From contig NC_081414.1 in NCBI RefSeq assembly GCF_030272615.1, positions 4,405,501 through 4,469,500 on the forward strand: 64,000 nucleotides of DNA, given 5' to 3'. Made by a program: the position numbers and the translations under genes. Origin of the DNA: Cryptomeria japonica (taxonomy: Eukaryota > Streptophyta > Pinopsida > Cupressales > Cupressaceae). Under the pieces are notes generated by a model. That model did no database searches and was not told the DNA's origin. It saw only the letters and a list, made by a program, of their open reading frames with translations. Positions 12,622-25,150 of this stretch are shown piece after piece (position 1 is the stretch's first letter; each line of letters starts with the position of its first letter).

Positions 12622-13095
12622 CAAAGTTTTAAAACTCAGACACGCCACGGACTCAGCAAACCAAAAAATTGGACTCGGGCTCGGACTCGCAAAAGACTCA
12701 GCAAGGACTCGGCAAAAAAAAAAAACCGTAATTTTACAAAAAAACATAAAGAAATTAATGCATTTAGAGAACATGAGATCTCTTTTGCTGATTTAATCTT
12801 CTTCGCTCTCCTCCTTCAAACCCTACAAACCTGTTTTCACCAAGAAAGAAAGGCAAATGAATGAAAAAATGCAAAAAAATCACTTTTTAGCATTGCTGGG
12901 CGTCATAACTGGGTCGCACGAGTCCCTGCAAAAGACTCGCGAGTCCGTGTAATTGACTTGTGCAAGTCCATGAGAAAGACTCGCGAGTCTTTCAAAAAGA
13001 CTCGCCAGAACTCGCCTTGTGAGTCCTTGGCGAGTTGACTTGTAGAGCCACTGGACTCACGAGACCATGGCAAGTCCACGAGTCTTCAAACTATG
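12622..13095. mobile_element. Non-autonomous hAT-type element with 8-bp TSD
   Basis: GTCGGTTT occurs directly at 12614-12621 and 13096-13103. Between them the sequence starts CAAAGTTTTAAAACTC and ends GAGTCTTCAAACTATG; the ends are inverted repeats with 13 of 16 matches. An 8-bp duplication and short CA-beginning termini are characteristic of the hAT superfamily. The 474-bp interior has no transposase. Both subterminal zones are packed with direct and inverted copies of GACTCG/CGAGTC (about 12,635-12,710 and 12,918-13,085), the arrangement expected of hAT transposase subterminal binding sites. Confidence 0.9.
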
Positions 13096-13656
13096 GTCGG
13101 TTTATAAGTAATTATTTATGTTTAAGTTAGTTGTGTTTTATTAACTTTCTGCTGACCCTTGTGGGATGTTTGTCTCTGAAATGAACCAGATATGCCAGTT
13201 TCTTTCCACAAATGTCCCAGAAATGCCAATCCTGACAAGTACCCACCAATTTTGAAGAATACGATAATTCTTATGGAGAACCAGAACCAGGAAATGCTAG
13301 AACATTCCAGTTCCATACGCACGTGCTGCACAATCAATCACACAGCCTAGATGCATTCTACTTTCAAAACTAAAATCCACAACGTACAAACAAAAAATAA
13401 ATATAAATCATGTTGCATCCAGCCAAACATTGTCATAATAGACATTGTTTAAACTGCAGTAGCCCTCAAAGAATGTCAATGAATGAGACAAAAATAATAA
13501 TTGGTGAATGACTGAAACAAAAGAAATTATCAGATGAAGAACAAAATGTTGTAAAATTTAAAGAATATAGACATATATCAAAGCAACCAGCAAAATACTA
13601 AAAAGGGGGCATAATCCCTGTATTATTGGAGCAGAAATGCTTGTGTGCATTCATAC

Positions 13657-13860
13657 CTGAGAATGAAGATTCCTGTCTCCTAAAGAAGCTATAATAGATG
13701 CCAGCTCTGCTTCTTTGTCTGCAAGCGACTGATGAAGCTTTGCCCTTGCATGACTTGCCTGGTCCACCTTCCGACAGTAAACCTCCAAACATTCTTTTTC
13801 AAGCTCCAAGAGCATTTTGTCTCGGTCTACTTCATTTTCTCCAATCTCGTCCCAAATGTG
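13657..13860 (-). CDS. MAP65: MAP65 microtubule-associated protein, coding exon 2
   Basis: This 204-base exon (68 codons, phase 0 at both ends) starts after the acceptor TTATCTTTGGACAG at 13861 and ends CAG before the donor GTATGAAT at 13656. The translation has the N-terminal helical segment of plant MAP65/Ase1/PRC1 proteins, with HIWDEIGE, then KECLEVYCRKVDQA, then a Leu/Ala-rich ASLGD ending. MAP65 proteins are homodimeric cross-linkers of antiparallel microtubules that act in cortical arrays, the spindle midzone and the phragmoplast. This N-terminal part is the dimerisation rod, and the microtubule-binding region lies far downstream. The frame is intact. I found no exon 3 toward position 1, so the rest of the gene is probably outside the window behind a long intron, or the gene is truncated. 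Confidence 0.92.
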
Positions 13861-14016
13861 CTGTCCAAAGATAATCACATTTATAATATGAATTGAAATT
13901 ACTTGGCCAACAGAACTAAGAAAACTCCAACCACTTTAAACCAAGATTCCTAATAGATCTATCTCAAATACATCTTGAATACAATGCCAACATCTTGGGA
14001 ACAAGCATAGTTATTG

Positions 14017-14134
14017 AAAATACATCTATCTAGAAGATGCTGAGAGATATCAATCTTGAGACACTTATATTAAAATTAATATAGGCACCTCAAGATTACT
14101 ATCTCTCAGCATCTTTAAGATAGAGATGTATTTC
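14017..14134. repeat. Long imperfect foldback in MAP65 intron 1
   Basis: The arms AAATACATCT...GATGCTGAGAGATA...AATCTTGAG (14017-14072) and their near-complete complement (14076-14134) form a stem of about 55 base pairs with a minimal loop at TTAAAATTAA. It has the dimensions of a young foldback MITE and of a plant microRNA precursor. It lies in the intron of MAP65, so it would be transcribed with that gene from the minus strand. Confidence 0.8.
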
Positions 14135-14711
14135 TGATATGTATGCTAGTTTTAGAGTAAAATATAATGTTTAATATATAATTTAAATATTAGAGCAGTT
14201 TATATATATAAATACAAATTTGCATTAATTACTAAATATTAATTTAATATGTAAATGGCTGTCAAATTTAAGTTAAAAGGATTTAATTAACACAATCCCA
14301 TCAATACAATCCACTCTTGTTACCACCATAGTTATGCCTCTGAGCATAACCAGATTACAGTTTGACGGAAAAGAAAGAGAACGATAATATTAATGTGCAA
14401 ATGCAGCCAAAATATCTCATCAGCACTCAAAAGTGCTTCCACTTACAAAAATATAGTATCGGGGGTGAAAAATATACTACGAAAGTAACTTACAACTAGA
14501 GCAAGCTAAAGCAAAACAGGACGACGTAAACCCATTTTTCAAGAATATTTATGAACAGATGAGATGCAGGTCAAGTTTAGAAAATCTTTTACACCTTTTG
14601 AACAAAATCAAATCCTGGTTTCTTGAACCACGGTGTGAGAATGCTCAAACTTGCAATAGAAAAAAAACAGGTGCAACAGATTGCAAATAACACAGGCAAT
14701 ATTTCTCAAAT

Positions 14712-15334
14712 GGAAGAAAGGAAGACAGCTTTGAGTTAAGATGGTGGGGGAGAGGTTCAAGGTGTTGAATGCAGCTGTGACCAAGAGTTGACAGAGGCGC
14801 AGCTGAAGCAGCTGTTCGATATGGAAGGGGATATTGCTGAGGAAGTGGTGAAGGACATCATGGGGGTCGGGATCCTGCAAGGTCAACACACACACAACGC
14901 AGACCTCCCAGAGCACTTCATTTACACTATTGCAAGGACAACGGGGAGCCATGAAAACACTGAGAAAGCCATCAGTGGGTGACCAGTTTCAAGAGCAAGC
15001 GCTGGCAGCCCTGGGTGAACTGAACATGGCTGCTTTCACTGGTCTGGTGGCAGATGCTTTCAAGGTGGAGGAAATTCTAGAGAATGGGTATATGTATGAT
15101 ACTATAACATGTTTGAGGGAGGCTTAAGGTAGGAATAATTTGGAGAGTTATGAATACATGATGGGTGAGAATGGATATCTGTTTCCCTCTGATCAAATTG
15201 AGAGAGCTAAGGTGGTCATTGATGCTATCAAGACCCTGCTGTCCTCCCTTTGTGGCTAAATGTAAATATTCTGTGGAAGTAATATAAGGTAGCTACCCAT
15301 AGGAGGTAGCAATTTGCTTTAAAAAAAAAAAAAA
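14712..15334 (+). pseudogene. Processed pseudogene with poly(A) tail and TSD
   Basis: The insert ends in a pure A tract (15321-15334) and is flanked by AGGCAATATTTC direct repeats (14694-14705 and 15336-15347, the left copy carrying an extra TC before AAAT). This is the signature of LINE-mediated retroposition. The interior reads as one short protein of roughly 165 residues in two frames: MVGERFKVLNAAVTKS from 14741, then TEAQLKQLFDMEGDIAEEVV, then ALAALGELNMAAFTGL and ENGYMYDTITCLREA, a TAA, then YEYMMGENGYLFPSD and a terminal TAA at 15257. A 60-base 3' UTR precedes the tail. Frameshifts and the internal stop show it is dead. It carries no introns. I do not recognise the parent family; an unusual LINE 3' end is the alternative. 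Confidence 0.75.
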
Positions 15335-15347
15335 GAGGCAATATTTC

Positions 15348-16440
15348 AAATTTTGCAGAGAGCATGACAAATCACAGCTACAGGGATAATTAACCAGGAC
15401 ACTATTATGCTGGGTATGTGATGATGAATTACTTCGGATTCTACTGTTAGCAAGGGTCGGAAATAATTCCGACTGAGATTAGGTGTGCTCAATGATTTAC
15501 AGGGTTTCAACGATTACTCCTGTGCTTTTGTGTACTCCATGGGTCACCAGGTACGCCTACCCCACACTGATCGGTACAAATCAACTAATAAGAATTTCTA
15601 ACCTATGTGTCACCCCCTTTGCCACGTCCAAGTCACCAACATTCCCGTCCTCTTACTCTGTCCCCAAAATATGTTTCCATTCGAAATTCATTTCAAGGAT
15701 TTTCTAAGTACTTCTAAGCATGCCTGTTTCACATTGCCGCATTTCCGTGTAAAAGGGGCTTGGCCGAACATAGTATTTTAACTTGGGTGTCCTGAACGTT
15801 AGTAGCCATATGTTTAGTGTAAACCCTCGTTAAACATCATAAACACAGTTGAATCCTGATAAAACATCATAACCATGGACTTTTTTAACCCCTAGTCTCT
15901 CCGTCTCTAAGGCTCAAAATCATAATGCAATATGCAAGGGTTTAGTAAATGAAGCAAAAGAGGGTACATTGGGGATCACAGGCCTCAGAATATACTTTAG
16001 CGGTCGAAAAGGTTAAAACATTGCGTAATAACAACCAAGCTAACTGTAACCCCCGCTATCAAGTTAGAAATTAGCGCAGCTCGTGTGTGCAGCCCTACAT
16101 GCCCGACCACATCTAAATTCATAATAAAGCCATGGAAAAGTGCCAAATATACAGAGAGCCAATTCCAATGTAGCAAGACTTCGAATCATGCTAAAAGCAA
16201 ACCGAGATCACAGAGACCACATGCAAGCAAAAGGCAACAAAGGGCATTTTGAGCGTACTGCAAAGAGATTTCAAAATGTAGGGAATTTTAAGCAAAAGAA
16301 ATTCTGCAGAGTTCCAAATTCGAGGCGGCCATTATCATTAACTAAAGAAAAAACCCCAAGGCAACAGAACTATGAAGTTCTCCAGCAAAATTTGAGCATA
16401 AAAACTCAACGGAAAGCACCAAAAAAAAAGCTAAGGCTAA
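15348..16440. other. Remaining part of MAP65 intron 1
   Basis: This is intronic sequence of MAP65. A 114-codon plus-strand frame at 16140-16484 is rich in Lys and Arg, overlaps MAP65 exon 1 in antisense, and has no recognisable domain, so I treat it as fortuitous. Confidence 0.5.
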
Positions 16441-16441
16441 C

Positions 16442-16480
16442 CTGTAGTTCTCGTAGTAAAGAGCCGCACGTAGTGTCCAT
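16442..16480 (-). CDS. MAP65: MAP65, first coding exon with start codon
   Basis: The minus strand at 16480 reads ATG and encodes MDTTCGSLLRELQ, ending CAG at 16442 and followed by a GTTAG donor at 16441. The T-T-C-G-S/T-L-L-x-x-L-Q phrase is the conserved start of MAP65 proteins and joins in phase to HIWDEIGE of exon 2. The intron between them is 2,581 bases (16441-13861). It contains a processed pseudogene (14712-15334) and a foldback (14017-14134). The exon is only 13 codons, too short to appear in an ORF scan, and was found by searching for the missing N-terminus. No in-frame ATG was seen closer upstream, so this start is preferred. Confidence 0.88.
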
Positions 16481-17110
16481 GTGAACAGACTGTTTACCCA
16501 CCGAGGGTACCATTCACAGAACCCACTTTGAATTTCTACTGATTACCTGCATTATAACAAACGGCAGGCCGATCAATAATGTAAAACTGAACTCATTTTC
16601 GGGTACTCTGAGCGACCGAGTTGAAAGAAAAGCATACCGAGTGCCAACAAGAGCTTTGAAAAAAGAATTTCCACTATTCGCACCAGGAACCTCAGTTTTT
16701 TTTCTTGACAGAGGCTTAAGAGGTGACGGAGAAAAAGCTGTTCTGCACAGCAAAAAGATAAGCAGTGCGGTCAAGTCTATGACATTGATTGTGCGGTGGG
16801 GTTCCCCACAGTACTCACGTTTGTTTAAATGGCTGTCAATTGACGTGAAAAAAGCTGACGAAATAGTAAGTCCGCATGCCCGCCCAGACTATAACCCTAA
16901 ATTAGGAGATAACCCTGCATTCAAATCTTTATTATTAGATCTTTCGGTCAAACCGCCAAACAAACTTGGTGCACCGTATTGTATGCTCTCCGCGTTAAGG
17001 CCCCGGATTCGAAACCGCGACCCCCAGAAGATCCAAAACCCAAACCCATACAACTGTATTTTCTGTCTCTCCCCCTCTCTAAATTAATTTCCAATTCCAT
17101 GAACTTCGTA
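16481..17110 (-). promoter_or_regulatory. Probable 5' UTR and promoter-proximal region of MAP65
   Basis: Upstream of the MAP65 start, the minus strand has a GA-rich tract (GAGAGGGGGAGAGACAG) at about 17,064-17,084, a common feature near plant transcription starts. A possible 5' UTR exon end (ATGCAG followed by GTAATCAG) is at about 16,546. The region is locally GC-richer than its surroundings, continuing to a GC-rich patch at about 17,200-17,240. No TATA box was identified. The two open frames here (16514-16774 minus, 16641-17087 plus) have no recognisable domain and are probably UTR coincidence. Confidence 0.45.
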
Positions 17111-17139
17111 ATTGAAACAGAAATCAAATTCCGCAAAAT

Positions 17140-20100
17140 TACATCGGGAATGAAATGACAATAAATGAAATTTTGTAAATTTGAAATTTCGTGACAGAAA
17201 TTTGCGGGGCCCGCGGCGCACGGGCGGACGACCTTCTCCTGTCGCTATCCGCACATTAATTAATTTGTGATACCCGTAATAATTGAATTAGCGAGAATAG
17301 AGCTTCAGGAATTTTTTATTAATTATTCTTTTTAGACATGCAATAAAATTAAATGCAAACCTTCTTTTGCCACCAAACACATTCAAATTATTTCTAATTT
17401 TTTAATTGTTTTGAGCAAACCCTTAACGTGGGTTTGGTGAGCTCCAAAAATTGGGTCCACATGTTATAAAGGTATTAGGGAACTTAGAATACCCTTACTT
17501 CCACGGTGTTAAGGACCCACTTAGATTCAATTCCACACGTCACTTTCTTAGCCTGGCCCCAAATAAAATTTTATTCTTGAGAGCATACCTAGTCAAAATG
17601 TTTGGAATTGAAATTGATTGTTGAACCTCCTACTCATTGTAACTTATCTATATGATGATATGATTAAAAATAAAGAGTTCAATTATTATTATTAGAGATA
17701 GGAATGAGGACAATGAATTAATCATTGTTTAGGAAGAAAATTTGTCTATAAAAAGAATATAGATTTTCATAATTTTAAAGTTAATATTGGGTTTCGGTCT
17801 ATAGTTCAAAAAGTTGGTAAATTCGATCAAGGCTTTGGGTTCAACTCTCTTCAATTGTGGTTGTTTGAGTCTACTCAATCATCCATCAAGGTATTCTTGC
17901 CTCGTCTTGCCCCTCTATATTCGAAAACTCAACAAAAAAGTAAGATCGAGGCAAGGATATCAAAAAATATATATTTTTTAAAAATATACATTTAATGATA
18001 TATTTAGACATATGATTTTATCATACATAAGTTTTTAAAAGGAATTAGTTTCCATCTATTGTCATAATTGCAGTAGTCATCATGGGACCCAATTTTAAGA
18101 GAGGGTATATGAAATCAATTGTGGTTCATACATTTGATCCGATATTCATGGGTTTTTATGATGCAAAATATTTATCAACTATAATATGTTTATGAGTTTT
18201 TATGTCCACCAATAGTTGAAGATTTATAACCATTTATTAACTAAATTCTATTTTAGGATCTCCAAAATGAAATCTAGTGCATAGATTGCCTTCCACCCAT
18301 ATAGTATTTATTAGATCATTAATATTTGACTAAGGTGTAGCTTTTATCTATTGGGGTATAGAGACAATCACACACAAAAGCACAATAGAAGATAATAATA
18401 TGCATATAAATATTTTTTAGCACCACACATAAAAATAGAAATAATAGTTACAAAGGAAGAATTTACAAAATTAATAAATATTCATAAAGGTAGGAACTAT
18501 TTTATTTACAAAATTAATAAATATTCATAAAGGTGGGAAGGTGGGAACTATTTTATTTAGGTTAAAATAGATATTGAATAGTATACTGAGGTGGAAACTA
18601 TATATGATCAAAATGACATAGGTTTCAAATAATGTAATATAAAGATATTTTGTGTTTATTTTAGGTATAATTGATGGCAATTTAATATAGTGAGACATTC
18701 ACACACAAAAGTATAAGAGAAGATAACATGCATATAAACATTTATTGTATATGTCATTAAGAGATTTGAATGTACAATCAACATTGGACAAAGCAGATTT
18801 CCATATTCCATTTTTTTAACTTCGTTATGGACAAAACAATTGATATTTAAACAAGAGACACATTGTGTCAAGTTCTTGTTGATAGTGTGGTTATTTCATT
18901 TAGTTTGAAGATCTAATTTGTGGAAGCAAATTTGAGATGATTGTTGTGTATTTATTGCTAGGAAATAAAGAAGGTCAAGTCGTTGCTTTGAATTTTTTGG
19001 AAATGGAGCAAATGCATGAAAAAAGTTGAAACTGAAGAAATTGATTGACACTTGCACCAATTCAAGTTTAATGGTTACGTTGATAGTGAGATATAACATA
19101 CAAAAAAATTATGATAGGGTGTTTGAGAGAGCTCCACCTATGGACACGTGACTATATCTTTGAGACAATCACGAAACATCAAATTTTTGTATATGCTCAT
19201 AAATGACATGTTTTATCCCTAAAATTTTTAGATGATTTGAATTGAGAACAAGTTAACGAACATTATTTTTTTGTTTATGTTTCATTTTGGGGATTGTTTG
19301 GTAGGTCAACGAATTTCATCAGCTAAATTTTAACCATACGCACGGAGAACAAACAATGAAATAAGAAGCTATTGGAATAGACATTTGAGCAACAAAGTTG
19401 ACAAAAAGATCCCAAAAGAATGTAATAAGTTTAACATATGTAGATAATTGATCTCTACTAATCACTTCATGTGAACATAATTTTGGCAACCATTGTATTT
19501 ACAAAATCAGAAGTAGAACATAATTTTGGCAACCATTGTATTTACAACATTAAAAGTAGAACGTGATTAGTGGGTATCCATTCAATACTAAGTGGAGGCT
19601 CGTAGTTATCTTTTAAAGTTTTTTTTCAATTAAGACATGTAAATTGTTGGACAAAGTCATACAAAAAGTAATATCAATAAAAAATATATGTTGTGAAGTT
19701 TCACAACATGCCCCATTTGTGTTGTGTACAAATGAGGACCCAAAACTTTTAAAGATCAATTGAGGCTAAAGCTGGAAAGAAAATTCAATTGGAGGTTATG
19801 AATACCTTAAAGGGAAATTTGAAGTTCAAAATAGAACTTGTGGGCTAAGGGAAAGGTTAGAGCGAAAGGAAATGATAATCAGTTTATAGTAACAATACAA
19901 GAAAATACCCAAAATCCATAAAGAAGAGTTCATAAAAGGAAATGCTCAAGTAGCAGGGTAGTTCAATACAAGAAAATTGAGTTAGGAAAAAAGCAAGCTA
20001 ACCATCATGTAGCATGTTAGAGATGGAAGAGTTGGGTGAATATTAAAGGGGAGTAGACTTAGTAGATATCAAAAAAAATTGAAAATAATTCAAAACCCAC

Positions 20101-20533
20101 TTACTCCCCAATAAAGTGCGGGGATGGAATTGTGAGTTTAGTAGATGGAGAAGGAAGATTAAGTAAGTTACCCATTTGAATTGAGAAGGAAAGGAAACTC
20201 AACTTATCCTGCATCCCAGTAATTTGAAAGCTATAATGCATAATGTTCACTAATTGTGGATATTAGAAAGGAAAGAGTTATCAAATGGATTTCATAATGG
20301 ACCAATAAGTAACACAAAGGGCCCTTTGATCCCAAAATCTGATAAGCTTCTAAGTATCATTTTCTTTAGCAGAAGAATGTGAGAACGAGTAACTCCTTAG
20401 GAATAATTGAGTGCGACCACTAGATTTGTTTGCAAAATGGTATAAATAAAGGTAATAGCTATAATTCATGGGAGGTAGACCCAAAGGGTTCAAATTTTGA
20501 AGGTACACATGTTAGTTACATAACAAAATATAT
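17140..20533. other. AT-rich intergenic DNA with short local duplications
   Basis: No gene is recognised. A segment at about 18,368-18,415 recurs at about 18,692-18,745 (shared words CACACAAAAG and GATAACATGCATATAAA). A 45-base unit containing ATAAATATTCATAAAGG is duplicated at about 18,470-18,540. CATAATTTTGGCAACCATTG is tandemly duplicated at 19,475 and 19,519. These look like ordinary slippage or decayed transposon pieces. Confidence 0.5.
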
Positions 20534-22542
<2,009 letters not shown>

Positions 22543-22545
<3 letters not shown>

Positions 22546-22703
22546 CATGTCTATTCTGGCTCCAAAACAAACCTTTTGTACAATGTGTTAGAAACAGGTT
22601 AGTCAATCGCAGCCGTTAATTACAAAATCAATGGTATAAAATGTGCGACTAACACGTGTTAGTCAATCTGTACTGTTGTTTTGGAGCTAGAATAGAGGCG
22701 TCT
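22543..22703. mobile_element. MITE of the MULE-linked TIR family (copy 1)
   Basis: The left end holds CTATTCTGGCTCCAAAAC (22551-22568) and the right end GTTTTGGAGCTAGAATAGAG (about 22678-22697), which are inverted. At the centre is GACTAACACGTGTTAGTC, a perfect 18-base palindrome (22648-22665). The sequence aligns along its length with the MITE at 32338-32500. It abuts the right end of element B, producing an extra inverted repeat (AGGTTTGTTTTGGAG and CTCCAAAACAAACCT). Confidence 0.8.
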
Positions 22704-23098
22704 GTTAGCTAGGTTACATAACACAACGACATGCTGACTTTATATTGCAATGTGTGAATAATCGGTCGTGTGTTGACTATGTCATCTGTGGTGAATGTGC
22801 GGTGTTATTGATAGTGTGAAGAATATCAATTGCATCTTTTTCATTTTTTCAGTTCAATCATGTCAAGTGCATTGAGAAAAAGGTTGAAGGAAACTACTGA
22901 TCTTGATTATGGTTTACAGGAGCTAAAGGCAGATGATCTCTTGGGAGTTGGCCACGTTCGCTTTCGAGTGACATGTGACATTGGCCTGCCTGTAAGCTAA
23001 GTAGATTTAATGGATTATGCAACACGTAGTATTCCTTGGTTTTGTTACTATTTAATGCTTGTGATTGGAGATCCAATTTGTATACCTGGGAGAGAGTT

Positions 23099-23315
23099 GG
23101 GCTTTCAAATGCGGGACTAGTAGGGGATTCAAATCTAAAAGATTCAGGAGTTGGGCTTTCACATCCAGGACTAGTTGAGGATCCAAATCTGAAAGAGTCA
23201 GGAGTTGGGCTTTTAGATGCGGAACTAGTTGGGGATCCAAATCTGAAAGAGTCAGGAGATGGGCTTCCAGGTCAAGGACTAGTTGGGGATTTAAATCTGA
23301 ATGAGTCACAAGTCG
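23099..23315 (+). repeat. Four tandem 54-bp coding repeats (18-residue units)
   Basis: Each unit encodes a version of GLVGDPNLKESGVGL plus three variable residues. The DNA unit begins near GGGCTTTCAAATGCGGGACT. The period is exactly 54 bases, so frame is conserved. It forms the second exon of the 22.9-27.7 kb gene. Confidence 0.85.
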
Positions 23316-23466
23316 GGTCTCCAATTTTGAACCCATTGTCAAGTCGGCTTCTGAGTGACTGCACAACCACACTGGTAATTATTTATCATCATCGTATTAT
23401 AATTTTTTTCCATCATTGCATGGCATGGTTGCTGGAAGCTGGGACTTATAAGTGGAAATGTAGATA

Positions 23467-23492
23467 TGTGTGTGTGTGTGTGTGTGTGTGTG
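23467..23492. repeat. (TG)n microsatellite
   Basis: About 13 uninterrupted TG units lie in the intron after the repeat exon. Confidence 0.95.
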
Positions 23493-23841
23493 GGCATAAA
23501 AAGCATCGATGATGTGTGGTACTTTATTTAACAACATTATGATAGTGGCTCTGCTGGTGAGGAAGATGAGGTCATTGGCAATGTAGACGAGGATGATTAT
23601 ATTGATGCTCTAGGTGGTGAGAGTGAAAAAGGGGATGTTAGTAGCGCGCACGAGATGAGCATAGAGCATGAGACTGAAGGGCAAGGTGATTTTATCAACG
23701 CTTAAAAACAGGAACAAGAAGGAGGGGCAAGTAACGAGGAGGTCTGCTATTAGTCATTATATTTTGTATTATCTTTATAATGTTTGATTAGTGCAAAATT
23801 GAACGTGACGCTTTGTCTTTGTTGCCTGTGCGCAGTAACAG

Positions 23842-24210
23842 CCCAATCACAAAAAAGAACATATTAATGGTAGGTTGCACTACTTTTGTCTCTTCTGTCA
23901 TTGTTCCTACAATGGAGGTCATAAGTTTTGGGATCTGGGGAGGCTTAATATGCATAGAGCCAGAGTGCATCAGCTTCCATTATTGGGGGGTGTACGACGC
24001 AAACGTGAACCGCGTGGTAGTGGAGAATGCAGCGTGGATCATATGAAGAAAGTGCAGACGTACTTGAAAAAGAGGGAGTCTAATATCGAATACGAAATGA
24101 GTGTACGATATAATATGCAAAAAAAATATGCCAATGAACGAGTGTGCATAAAATATGGCAAGAAAACACATGGTGAGCTTCCTATCGAAGGGAAGGAAGA
24201 GATGAAGGAA
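23842..24210 (+). pseudogene. Zinc-finger-like exon of the accessory gene
   Basis: After a CAG acceptor the exon reads HYFCLFCHCSYNGGHKFW, then LNMHRARVHQLP, then a basic helical segment (KKVQTYLKKRESNIEYEM, MQKKYANERVCIKYGKK). The pattern C-x2-C-x19-H-x4-H has a longer finger loop than canonical C2H2 (x12), so zinc binding is inferred, not certain. It ends with a TGA where the frame otherwise continues (VYDSSPVREERRKKVLELL), suggesting a TGG-to-TGA nonsense change. Confidence 0.5.
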
Positions 24211-24429
24211 GCAATGTGAGTGTACGACAGTAGTCCAGTTAGGGAGGAGAGAAGGAAGAAGGTTTTAGAGTTACTGGAAAGAAAGAATATTCGAATAGAG
24301 ATAATTTTTAGTGATCGTATTGTTTTATAGTTTACTAAATTCCTTTAAATATCTGAAGGATGTCTTATTGAGCTATCATATCCTATTGCCCAAAGTTTAT
24401 GTGACAGCACATGCCATGACGAGGAGGTT

Positions 24430-25150
24430 CTGGCATTGAAGGTTAATCGCGAAACAAACATGCCAGTCAATGAGGTTGCATTTGTTTCATTGGGGAAGCA
24501 AAAAAAGAAGAATGTTGAGGAAAAAATAAGGTCGACTTCAAATCCTGAAACAAACGAGGTTGCATCTGTTTTGTCGGGGAAGCAAAAAAAGAAGAATGAA
24601 AAATTGGGTGCACGCAGTGACGAGAAGATTGTGGAGCAGTCTCCTGAATTGGGGCAGACGGTGGACGATAGGAGCAAAGAATAGTCAATGCAATTGCTCG
24701 ATGACATCGTGTGTAGTGTTCCCCAAAAACCACGTCCAAAATCTCGGATGTCTGTTAGGAGGAAGAAGGTGAAGGAGACAATGATTGAAAAACCAAGTGC
24801 ATGCAGTGGCGAGACAATTGCAGAGCAGTCTCCTGAACTAGGCCAGAGGTTGGAGGATAGGTGCAAAGATGAACAGGTAATGCTTTGTCATTATGTATGA
24901 CATGTAGTGCTATATCATCACATGTTGTGTTATACTATAGAGTAACTCTTTTTTGTATGCAGTCGATCGTGGTATTGGACGAAACTGTTTGTAGTCTGCA
25001 AAAAAAATCAAGGCAGAAACATCAGAAGTCTATTTGGAGGGAGGAGTTGAAGGAGACATTGAATGGAAATTTGAGTGCATGTAGTGGTGAGAAGATTGTA
25101 GAGGAGTCTACTAAATTGGGGCAGACATTGGAGGATAGGAGCAGAGATTA
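24430..25150 (+). repeat. Three tandem coding units, one split by an intron
   Basis: Phrases such as EKIVEQSPELGQTVDDRS, ETIAEQSPELGQRLEDRC and EKIVEESTKLGQTLEDRS recur every 180-270 bases. Units 2 and 3 are separated by an intron (donor CAG/GTAATG at 24877, acceptor TATGCAG at 24962). The same junction between units 1 and 2 has no intron and carries TAG in place of CAG at 24682-24684. The third unit also ends in a mutated donor (TAACATGTATTG). Confidence 0.65.

Noticed and set aside
16140-16484. A 114-codon basic plus-strand frame
   Set aside because: It runs antisense across MAP65 exon 1 and its donor site; the MAP65 reading is supported by protein conservation.
16998-17030. A tRNA T-arm-like word (GGTTTCGAATCC) on the minus strand
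   Set aside because: It has one base too many for a B box, no T-stem pairing, and no anticodon or D arm upstream, so it is not a tRNA or SINE promoter.
16641-17087. A 148-codon plus-strand frame
   Set aside because: It overlaps the GA-rich 5' region of MAP65 in antisense, has no domain, and low-complexity ends; probably fortuitous.
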